Source of the DNA: Methanomicrobiales archaeon
Lineage (GTDB): Archaea; Halobacteriota; Methanomicrobia; Methanomicrobiales; JACTUA01
DNA length: 5,598 bases
Assembly (NCBI GenBank): GCA_028679035.1
Contig: JAJRCL010000006.1
Location: 1-5,598, forward strand
Reading direction: 5' to 3'
Shown: positions 1-4,991 of the stretch, one piece after another
Layout: each line of letters opens with the position of its first letter
Position numbering within the stretch: position 1 is the stretch's first letter
Translations under genes and position numbers: made by a program
Notes under the pieces: model-generated
Databases searched by the model: none
The model's input: only the letters and a program-made list of their open reading frames with translations
What the model was told of the DNA's origin: nothing

Positions 1-27
1 AAAAAATAAGATAAAAATAATTAAAAA

Positions 28-40
28 TATTTATATATAA
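28..40 (+). promoter_or_regulatory. TATA-box promoter of the TPR gene
   Basis: A TTTATATATAA core lies in a 54-bp stretch almost free of G and C, unlike the coding sequence that follows. Archaeal transcription normally starts about 25-28 bp downstream of the TATA centre, which puts the start near 60-65. That makes the GTG at 55 an unlikely start codon, since it would lie upstream of the transcript, and favours the ATG codons further in. Confidence 0.7.
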
Positions 41-64
41 GTTTAAAGAAATAAGTGGATTGCA

Positions 65-81
65 GCAGACACGCAGTCTGC
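65..81 (+). promoter_or_regulatory. Inverted repeat at the 5' end of the TPR transcript
   Basis: GCAGAC (65-70) and GTCTGC (76-81) are perfect reverse complements around the 5-base spacer ACGCA. The repeat lies directly at or after the predicted transcription start and ends 2 bases before the GGAG ribosome-binding site at 84-87. It could be a 5'-terminal mRNA hairpin, or a DNA operator just downstream of the TATA box. Six base pairs is short, so chance occurrence is possible. Confidence 0.4.
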
Positions 82-83
82 AT

Positions 84-87
84 GGAG
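84..87 (+). promoter_or_regulatory. Ribosome-binding site of the TPR gene
   Basis: GGAG ends 9 bases before the ATG at 97. Neither the GTG at 55 nor the ATG at 82 has a comparable purine-rich element upstream, so this site favours 97 as the start. A second purine tract (about 104-112) precedes the ATG at 121, which stays a weaker alternative. Confidence 0.5.
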
Positions 88-96
88 CGGTACACG

Positions 97-588
97 ATGT
101 TTCGGGAAAGGATTGAAAAGATGCTGGGACAGGGCTACATCGGGATATGCAAAACGGGATTTGCGTACCTGCGTGAGGGCCGGTATACGGAAGCACTGGA
201 GCTGTTCGACCAGGCGATCGCGGCAAATCCACGGTACACGGATGCCTATATGGGAAAAGGGAAGTGCCGGATAAAACAGGGGGAGCACGAGGCCGCCCTG
301 CAGTGTTTCGAACAGGTTCTCGAGATGGATGCGCACAATCTGGATGCAGCATTTGAGCGGGGACTCTGCCAGATCCGCATGGGCCGGATACGGGAGGCAA
401 CACAGAGTTTCGATGCGGTGCTCGCGATCAACCCCGATTACGACCTGGCATGGGACAACAAGGCGGTGTGTTACCAGCTCCTGGGGGAACGCGTCAAAGC
501 GGTCCAGTGCGTCCGCACCGGGATGGTCATGCGTGGCGAGTTCCAGACCTACCAGCCACTCATGGGAAAATGGTATTCCTCCCGTTAG
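97..588 (+). CDS. Small tetratricopeptide-repeat (TPR) protein
   Basis: A 163-residue protein made almost entirely of TPR units. Four tandem 34-residue repeats can be read at about residues 15-48, 49-82, 83-116 and 117-150, the last one degenerate. The spacing of the small and aromatic positions is typical, as in AYLREGRYTEALELFDQAI followed by NP at the repeat boundary, and again INP near residue 112. TPRs form helical hairpins that stack into a peptide-binding groove, so the role is probably as a cytoplasmic protein-protein adaptor; the partner cannot be inferred. No signal peptide, membrane helix or fused enzymatic domain is visible. The reading frame stays open back to a GTG at 55, but the TATA position and the GGAG at 84-87 favour ATG 97. 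The gene stands alone with its own promoter and T-tracts after the stop. Short TPR proteins of this kind are abundant in Methanomicrobiales (family knowledge). Confidence 0.88.
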   Translation: MFRERIEKMLGQGYIGICKTGFAYLREGRYTEALELFDQAIAANPRYTDAYMGKGKCRIKQGEHEAALQCFEQVLEMDAHNLDAAFERGLCQIRMGRIREATQSFDAVLAINPDYDLAWDNKAVCYQLLGERVKAVQCVRTGMVMRGEFQTYQPLMGKWYSSR

Positions 589-596
589 CCGAATCC

Positions 597-625
597 TTTT
601 TCGCTCCAAAATAAATCTCCTTTTT
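597..625 (+). terminator. T-tract terminator after the TPR gene
   Basis: Two runs of five Ts (597-601 and 621-625) lie 9 and 33 bases after the TPR stop codon. Archaeal RNA polymerase terminates on U-rich tracts without needing a hairpin, and no stable stem precedes these. The tracts would separate the TPR gene from the transporter promoter downstream. Confidence 0.45.
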
Positions 626-732
626 ACCGATCAATGGAGCACACCGATCGTTTCCGGAACGCTGCCGACCCCGTACCGATACTTCCGATTGCGGGACAGT
701 GACTGACGGTATCCGGACATCCACGGCGTCGC

Positions 733-748
733 TGGAAACCGTATATAG
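733..748 (+). promoter_or_regulatory. BRE/TATA promoter of the first MFS gene
   Basis: TGGAAACCGTATATAG contains a purine-rich BRE-like part (GGAAA) next to TATATA at 742-747. The predicted transcription start is near 768-772. That lies downstream of both the GTG at 699 and the ATG at 759, and only a few bases before the in-frame GTG at 777. The identical 16 bases recur at 5553-5568. Confidence 0.6.
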
Positions 749-758
749 CATACTGCCA

Positions 759-2276
759 ATGTCTGAGAGAACCGCAGTGGTACCCTCCCTGAATCCCCAG
801 CAGGCGCTGACGCCGGAAGAGGTCAAAAAAGGACTCGTGCGGGTCATCGGCGACGGCGTGACAACCCATGCCCTGATCACGCTGACCGGAGGGATATTTA
901 TCGTCGCGTTTGCGCTCCAGATGGGAGCGTCGAATACGGTTATCGGCCTCTTAGCGGCGATCCCGCCCCTCGCCGCATTGATCCAGCTGCCGGCGGTGTC
1001 GCTGATCAACCGGATCCGGAACCGGCGCCTCATCTGTGTCGCTACCTCTTCCCTCTCCCGGACACTCTGGCTGGGGATCGCTGCCGTCCCCTTTTTCTTT
1101 CTGCCGGATGTGGCACTGCCGGTCTTCATCGTGCTGCTCATGCTGTACATGGTCATCTCTGCGGTCGGGCAGTGCGCCTGGTCGTCCTGGATGCGGGATC
1201 TCGTCCCCCGGGAAATCCTCGGGAGTTTCTTCTCCCGGCGCTGGTCGATCTCGATGAGCGTTGGGATCATCCTCTCCCTTGCCGCGGGCTACTTCATCGA
1301 CGTGTGGGGCACGGCGCACCCGGGGTCGATCGTGACCGGCTACTCGTATATCTTCGTCGCCGGCGTGATCGTGGGATATATCGGAGTGTATTTCATTGCT
1401 ACTATCCCGGAACCCCGCATGGATACCCCGGATAAAACGTCGTTTCTTGCCACGTTCCGTGCGTCCCTTGCCCAGCCGAACTTCCGGCGGCTGCTGCGCT
1501 TCCTGGCATTGTGGAACTTTGCGGTGAACCTGGCCGCCCCGTTCTTCACCGTCTACCTTATCAGGAATATCCACCTCGATCTCTCGCTGATCATCGGGCT
1601 GTCGGTGCTCTCCCAGGTCGTCAGTGTCCTCTCCTTTCCGCTCTGGGGCGCGATCATCGACCGCTTCAGCAACAAGACCGCCCTCTCCCTTGCCGGCCCC
1701 CTCTTCATGATCGCCATTCTCGGCTGGACCTTTACCACCATGCCCGGGCCTACTCCGCTCACGCTCCCCCTCCTCGTGATCCTGCATGCCCTCATGGGAC
1801 TTTCCACCGCCGGGGTGACCCTTTCCAGCGGCTACATCGGGCTCAAACTGGTCCCCAGAAAGACAGCCACCGCCCAGCTTGCGGTTATCGGCGTCACTAA
1901 TTCCCTGGTTGCCGGGATTGCCCCGGTCATCGGGGGACTGTGTGTCGATTTCTTTGCTGCAAGTGATCTGGAGTGGACCCTGACCTGGAGGAACAGCGGC
2001 AGCGTGGTAGCGCTGCACACGCTCTCGCTGCAGAACTGGGACTTCTTCTTTGTGTTCGCCTTTGTCATCGGTCTCCTGTCCCTGCACCTGCTCGCCTACG
2101 TGCAGGAAGAAGGGGAGGTGGATCGCCGGCTCGTGGTACAGGAGATCCTCGTGCAGGTCCGCCGGGAGATGCGCAACTTTTCCACGGCCGGCGGACTGCG
2201 GCTGATGCTGCACCTGCCCCTGACGGCAACAGAAAAAGAAAGCCCGGTGCCGGAAGAAGTACAGCGGCTACCCTGA
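759..2276 (+). CDS. MFS permease, 12 membrane helices, long C-terminal tail
   Basis: A 505-residue major facilitator superfamily membrane transporter, counted from ATG 759. Twelve hydrophobic segments fall at about residues 37-58, 61-83, 91-113, 119-140, 165-183, 198-216, 247-268, 276-299, 308-327, 334-353, 373-400 and 428-447. A conserved-looking block follows helix 4 (WSSWMRDLVP at 141-150, then a GSFFSRR segment to 161). This resembles the DLVP-x-x-x-x-G-x-FF-x-x-R signature of a poorly characterised bacterial and archaeal MFS group. A second-half loop motif, WGAIIDRFSNK, sits at 296-306. The charged tail after residue 450 is about 55 residues and probably cytoplasmic, which makes the protein longer than the usual 400 or so. 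Substrate unknown. The frame is open from GTG 699, but the TATA box at 742-747 lies inside that extension. ATG 759 is the conventional choice; GTG 777 fits the promoter geometry best. Ends convergently with the gene at 2443. Confidence 0.88.
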   Translation: MSERTAVVPSLNPQQALTPEEVKKGLVRVIGDGVTTHALITLTGGIFIVAFALQMGASNTVIGLLAAIPPLAALIQLPAVSLINRIRNRRLICVATSSLSRTLWLGIAAVPFFFLPDVALPVFIVLLMLYMVISAVGQCAWSSWMRDLVPREILGSFFSRRWSISMSVGIILSLAAGYFIDVWGTAHPGSIVTGYSYIFVAGVIVGYIGVYFIATIPEPRMDTPDKTSFLATFRASLAQPNFRRLLRFLALWNFAVNLAAPFFTVYLIRNIHLDLSLIIGLSVLSQVVSVLSFPLWGAIIDRFSNKTALSLAGPLFMIAILGWTFTTMPGPTPLTLPLLVILHALMGLSTAGVTLSSGYIGLKLVPRKTATAQLAVIGVTNSLVAGIAPVIGGLCVDFFAASDLEWTLTWRNSGSVVALHTLSLQNWDFFFVFAFVIGLLSLHLLAYVQEEGEVDRRLVVQEILVQVRREMRNFSTAGGLRLMLHLPLTATEKESPVPEEVQRLP

Positions 2277-2277
2277 A

Positions 2278-2332
2278 CGGTATCTGTACCACGTGATGGC
2301 CGGAACTCAATGCACGGGAAACGATACCGGCC
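2278..2332 (+). other. Overlapping inverted repeats behind the first MFS gene
   Basis: CGGTATC (2278-2284) pairs with GATACCG (2323-2329), and GGCCGG (2298-2303) pairs with CCGGCC (2327-2332). The two downstream arms overlap, so the stems exclude each other. They begin 2 bases after the transporter's stop codon and could shape the 3' end of its mRNA. No T-run follows directly, so I do not call a terminator. Confidence 0.3.
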
Positions 2333-2431
2333 GGATTACATGCCCTCTCACTGTCGGATGGCGATAACGATACTGTGGAAAACGCGATGAACCGCGATGG
2401 AAGGAGAGGAATTACCCTGTCTGTGTGGATG

Positions 2432-2439
2432 AAAAAAAA
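2432..2439 (-). terminator. T8 terminator of the exported-protein gene
   Basis: On the minus strand eight consecutive Ts occur 3 bases after the TAA stop codon of the gene ending at 2443. A U-tract this close to the stop fits archaeal hairpin-independent termination and would protect the convergent neighbour from read-through. Confidence 0.5.
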
Positions 2440-2442
2440 TGA

Positions 2443-3174
2443 TTAAAGTCCTGTTTTAATGGAAATCAACTGGGATACTCCGGTCCCGCCACGGAACAGC
2501 ACGTCCTTAACCAGGCCGATATCGGGGGCATAGAACTTGTGCTCAATGACCCCTGGCTCAAGGGGCGTGAAATCCTGGGTCATGAGGACGTTCCCTGCGA
2601 AGGACTTGTAGGGAACCGTCACCGACTCGGTGAGGCTCATGACCTGGGCCATATCCAGCGCATCGGGAAACGCGTTCTCCTGGTTGTACATGTCCCATAC
2701 CTGCGGACTCGCTTCCATCACGATCCCTGGACGTGCTCCCTTAACGCCGGCTTTCCAGGAACCCTCGTGCCCGAGGACTTTCCCGTTCTCCAGCTCGGTC
2801 GAATCCTCACCGAAGTACCAGACGTTGCCGTTGCTGTCCTGGGCGTACCAGTCAAACGTATCCTCGACAAGGTCCCCGTCCTGATACACCTTATCCCGCA
2901 CCACAACCGTCGTGACACCGAGGATGATCCTGGTGTCGTGCGTGACGGTGACAATGGATGTTTCCGGGACACCGTCACTCGTTCCGGCATAGGTATATTC
3001 CGTTCCCGGCTTCAGCGGGAGGTATGGGTTGGTAATTTTCGTGGGATTCGGAAAGAGTACACCATCAACGTTCGGTATGGTACCGGGTGCTAGTGCGCTC
3101 ACGAACCCGATGAATCCAAGAACAACAAGCATGAGGAAAACCACGGTAACCGGTCGAACACTATGCATCGTCAT
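2443..3174 (-). CDS. Exported or membrane-anchored protein of unknown function
   Basis: A 243-residue protein with an N-terminal export signal: a short polar start with an arginine (MTMHSVRP), a hydrophobic core at about 11-27, then VSALA, a plausible signal-peptidase site near residue 27-29. An uncleaved anchor is possible. No lipobox cysteine is visible. The mature part is rich in beta-forming residues, aromatic and acidic. Striking segments are NPYLPLKPGTEYTYAG (49-64), FDWYAQDSNGNVWYFGED (107-124), the VTVPY/F segment at 185-192 and EHKFYAPDIGLV (211-222). These resemble, from memory, a family of uncharacterised secreted proteins in bacteria and some archaea; no function is established to my knowledge. 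The pattern suggests a beta-sheet extracellular domain. No catalytic or metal-binding signature stands out. Start ATG 3174 is supported by GGAG 5 bases upstream; ATG 3168 is an in-frame alternative with an 11-base spacing. Own promoter and T8 terminator, so probably monocistronic. Confidence 0.85.
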   Translation of the reverse strand: MTMHSVRPVTVVFLMLVVLGFIGFVSALAPGTIPNVDGVLFPNPTKITNPYLPLKPGTEYTYAGTSDGVPETSIVTVTHDTRIILGVTTVVVRDKVYQDGDLVEDTFDWYAQDSNGNVWYFGEDSTELENGKVLGHEGSWKAGVKGARPGIVMEASPQVWDMYNQENAFPDALDMAQVMSLTESVTVPYKSFAGNVLMTQDFTPLEPGVIEHKFYAPDIGLVKDVLFRGGTGVSQLISIKTGL

Positions 3175-3179
3175 TTCAT

Positions 3180-3183
3180 CTCC
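3180..3183 (-). promoter_or_regulatory. Ribosome-binding site of the exported-protein gene
   Basis: GGAG on the minus strand lies 5 bases before ATG 3174 and 11 bases before the second in-frame ATG at 3168. Either start is compatible; they differ by two residues and do not affect the signal peptide. Confidence 0.5.
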
Positions 3184-3279
3184 AGAATCCGTATCCGGGA
3201 ACCGGGAGGATTCTCCGGATGGGGATACACAGCAGACGGGTTGTCAACGTACAAATACATATCGGGGGATTCGAAGAAC

Positions 3280-3289
3280 GCATATATGC
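3280..3289 (-). promoter_or_regulatory. TATA box of the exported-protein gene
   Basis: GCATATATGC, a perfect 10-bp palindrome, has a TATATA-like core about 105 bp before the start codon. It would set transcription near 3258 on the minus strand, giving a leader of roughly 80 bases. Being palindromic it does not itself specify direction; the minus direction is assigned from the gene. A second AT-rich patch at about 3250-3262 is an alternative. Confidence 0.4.
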
Positions 3290-3294
3290 CCCCC

Positions 3295-3300
3295 AAAAAA
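3295..3300 (-). terminator. T6 tract behind the second MFS gene
   Basis: Six Ts on the minus strand, about 110 bases after the stop codon of the gene ending at 3411 and directly before the TATA box at 3280-3289. A plausible U-tract terminator separating the two minus-strand genes, though it is short and far from the stop. Confidence 0.3.
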
Positions 3301-3331
3301 GGGAATTCATGGGTAAAATCCTTCATTTTCA

Positions 3332-3345
3332 ATTATTCGAATAAT
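3332..3345. repeat. 14-bp perfect palindrome ATTATTCGAATAAT
   Basis: A gapless 14-bp palindrome between the stop of the second MFS gene and the promoter of the exported-protein gene. It lies about 45 bp upstream of the proposed TATA box, where archaeal activators often bind. It could also be the 3'-end hairpin of the upstream transcript, but with no loop bases of its own it is a better DNA site than an RNA stem. Confidence 0.45.
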
Positions 3346-3410
3346 ACCCTGCAGCGGTCCGGTGGAGGGGTCAATCCGGAATACCGGGGGCTTCGTTCCC
3401 TTCCGGACTG

Positions 3411-4643
3411 TTAGCGGCTGTCTCTCCCGGAATACACGGACAGTACAAACACCGTACCTGCGACGAACGCGAGGAGAAACCCAAGAGAGAAGCCCAGAGA
3501 ATAGTGTGCACCCGTTCCGATGACCAGGCCGGTGACAAGCGGTCCCAGGGAATGCCCGATGTCCATCGTCGCGGATAAAGCCCCCATCGATGCACCGATT
3601 TCCTTTTTCCGGGCAATGCCGGCGATGAAAGATCCCGTTGCCACGGTCGACAGAGAGAGGCCGAGACCCGTTATGATACTCAGGATGATGAACGATCCAA
3701 AACCTGACATCAGGGGGATCAGCGCCACCGGCCCGGACATCAGGAAAAGGCCGGTCACAATCTGAACCCGGGGGTCGATCCGGTCCGCCATCTGCCCGAA
3801 CAGCGGTTTTGTCAAAGCGATCAGTACCACCTGCACGGAAAAGAGGATCCCGATCTCGTAGGCCGCAAATCCCTTTCCCAGGAGGTATACCGGCAGGAAC
3901 GTCTCAAATGCGCCGAAAGAAAAATACGAGGCCATTTCCACGAGAGCCGTTGAGCGGAGGATCCGGTCACCGAAGAAGGTCCGGAAACTGTGTGCAAGAT
4001 CTCCCGGCTGCAGAGAATTGCGGTTTTCTCCGGAAGGATCGGAATACAACAGTGTCAGGAAAAAAACCGGAACTGCTGCCAGGAATGCGAGGATGTATAC
4101 CGCCTGGTAGCTGATAAGACCCGGAGAAAAGGCGAACAGGGAGATGACGATACCACCGGTGAGCGGGGCACTGGATCTCCCGATGAGGGTTGCGGACGAA
4201 TACTTTCCCAGCATCTCCCCTCGTCTGCCCGGGAACCGTTCAACAATTATCGCGGATGCAACGGGCCCGAGGATCGCGGTCCCCAGACCATGGAAGAATC
4301 GGATGGGGATCAGCAGGACCGCACTGGTGATCAGCAGATAGGAAAGCGGGGCAAGGAGAAGCACGAGCCCGGATGCGATGAGCAGTTTCCGCTTCCCGAT
4401 CCGGTCGGACAGGACGCCTACCGGAAACGAGAACACGATGCCTGCGAAAGGAGAGACGGCCGCAATGATTCCCAGGGTCGCATCGGATGCCTGCAGGGCA
4501 TGTGCATACAGGGGTAATACCGGATTTTTGGAAATGGTCGTGGAAAAAATAGCAAAAAAACCGATCAGAAAAAGATAATAGACGATTCTCTGGTGCCCGG
4601 ATCGGTCTCCGCCGGGCTGATTTCCGGGTTCCATGCGGTTCAC
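3411..4643 (-). CDS. MFS transporter with drug-efflux (DHA1-like) motifs
   Basis: A 410-residue major facilitator, normal length for a 12-helix member, in the cytoplasmic membrane. The canonical MFS motif A is present between helices 2 and 3 (GVLSDRIGKRK, residues 76-86) with its second-half echo GQMADRIDPR (283-292). Helix 4 has a motif B-like RFFHGLGTA (115-123) with the arginine usually tied to proton coupling. Helix 5 has GRSSAPLTGG (155-164), close to the motif C of antiporters. These point to proton-driven export, as in DHA1 multidrug pumps; the substrate is unknown and sugar or metabolite efflux cannot be excluded. The start is GTG 4643, 5 bases after GAGAGG; ATG 4634 is 3 codons inside but 14 bases from that site. 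It differs from the + strand transporter in length and motifs, so the two are not recent duplicates. It stands alone, 348 bp from its upstream neighbour. Confidence 0.9.
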   Translation of the reverse strand: MNRMEPGNQPGGDRSGHQRIVYYLFLIGFFAIFSTTISKNPVLPLYAHALQASDATLGIIAAVSPFAGIVFSFPVGVLSDRIGKRKLLIASGLVLLLAPLSYLLITSAVLLIPIRFFHGLGTAILGPVASAIIVERFPGRRGEMLGKYSSATLIGRSSAPLTGGIVISLFAFSPGLISYQAVYILAFLAAVPVFFLTLLYSDPSGENRNSLQPGDLAHSFRTFFGDRILRSTALVEMASYFSFGAFETFLPVYLLGKGFAAYEIGILFSVQVVLIALTKPLFGQMADRIDPRVQIVTGLFLMSGPVALIPLMSGFGSFIILSIITGLGLSLSTVATGSFIAGIARKKEIGASMGALSATMDIGHSLGPLVTGLVIGTGAHYSLGFSLGFLLAFVAGTVFVLSVYSGRDSR

Positions 4644-4648
4644 GCAAA

Positions 4649-4654
4649 CCTCTC
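4649..4654 (-). promoter_or_regulatory. Ribosome-binding site of the second MFS gene
   Basis: GAGAGG on the minus strand ends 5 bases before GTG 4643. This spacing favours the GTG over the ATG at 4634, which would be 14 bases away. A TATA-like ATTATTATT at 4664-4672 could instead make the transcript leaderless near 4640 and select the ATG; I consider this less likely. Confidence 0.5.
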
Positions 4655-4699
4655 GGTTGCAGAATAATAATGGTGTGGAGGGGCAGGCTATCCATAATC

Positions 4700-4730
4700 C
4701 ACCCAGGGGTTCTCACACAGAGAATGGGTG
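4700..4730 (-). promoter_or_regulatory. Bulged hairpin in the leader of the second MFS gene
   Basis: CACCCA (4700-4705) pairs with TGGGTG (4725-4730), and TTCTC (4710-4714) pairs with GAGAA (4720-4724) around the loop ACACA. GGGG (4706-4709) is left as a one-sided bulge. This gives 11 base pairs in all, about 57 bases upstream of the GTG start. If transcription starts near 4772 it lies in the 5' leader. It does not match a riboswitch class I know. Confidence 0.4.
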
Positions 4731-4785
4731 ACTCCACTCCCGATTGAGGTGAAAAACCATCATTACCAGTGGAAAATTTTATTAT

Positions 4786-4820
4786 CCTGCAATGGAAATA
4801 TATCGTTTGCAGGTTTTTTT
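4786..4820. promoter_or_regulatory. Inverted repeat enclosing a TATA-like box, followed by T7
   Basis: CCTGCAA (4786-4792) and TTGCAGG (4807-4813) are perfect 7-bp inverted repeats around 14 bases that contain AAATATAT. Seven Ts follow at 4814-4820. Read on the minus strand, ATATATTT at 4803-4796 would be the TATA box of the second MFS gene, with a start near 4772 and the repeat as a flanking operator. Read on the + strand, stem plus T7 has the shape of an intrinsic terminator, but no + strand gene precedes it. Confidence 0.45.
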
Positions 4821-4915
4821 CAATATTTCCTCCTTAAACCAGGATGGGAAGTGTCCCCACACAACCCATCTGTATACATCCACTTCTTTTCCCTTCGGTG
4901 CTGCACGGTGGAGGG

Positions 4916-4938
4916 AACATTCCGGAGAACGGAATGTT
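4916..4938. repeat. Perfect 9-bp inverted repeat (AACATTCCG / CGGAATGTT)
   Basis: AACATTCCG (4916-4924) and CGGAATGTT (4930-4938) are perfect reverse complements around GAGAA. On the + strand the stem extends further with G-U and G-C pairs. It lies 54-76 bases past the stop of the minus-strand 98-residue gene, so it may form the 3' end of that mRNA; no U-tract follows. A regulator-binding site is the alternative. Confidence 0.5.
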
Positions 4939-4991
4939 TCTCCATAGTGCAGACGCTTCTACGAGAGAGTTGTCCGGGGCAGGTGCATGCC

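Larger units (their letters stand above)
4644..4991. other. 348-bp gene-free region with several inverted repeats
   Basis: No convincing coding sequence on either strand. The stretch 4760-4830 is strongly AT-rich, unlike the flanking genes. It holds three inverted repeats, listed separately (4700-4730, 4786-4813, 4916-4938). Most likely this is the promoter and leader of the second MFS gene plus the 3' region of the 98-residue gene. A small untranslated RNA is possible. Confidence 0.5.

Noticed and set aside
1..54. AT-rich left end as a replication origin or integration site
   Set aside because: No repeated origin boxes, tRNA end or direct repeats are visible. A TATA box at the right distance explains the composition.
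43..609. Long minus-strand open frame of 188 codons opposite the TPR gene
   Set aside because: It mirrors the TPR codons. Its translation is rich in histidine, proline and cysteine without domain-like structure, and the + strand frame has clear 34-residue repeats.
951..2213. 420-codon minus-strand open frame inside the first MFS gene
   Set aside because: The translation is extremely rich in charged residues, glycine and proline with no core, typical of the antisense of a GC-rich membrane-protein gene. The + strand frame gives twelve membrane helices.
2296..2446. Short + strand open frame in the convergent junction, ending in MKKND, with an AGGAGAGG before a GTG
   Set aside because: Only about 20-25 codons from any plausible start, no recognisable sequence, and it runs into the end of the convergent gene. 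It could be a gene remnant, but nothing supports that.
759..4643. The two MFS genes as a recent duplication
   Set aside because: They differ in length and in their conserved motifs: the second has canonical motifs A, B and C, while the first has a DLVP/FFSRR block instead. I see no shared stretch beyond general MFS features.
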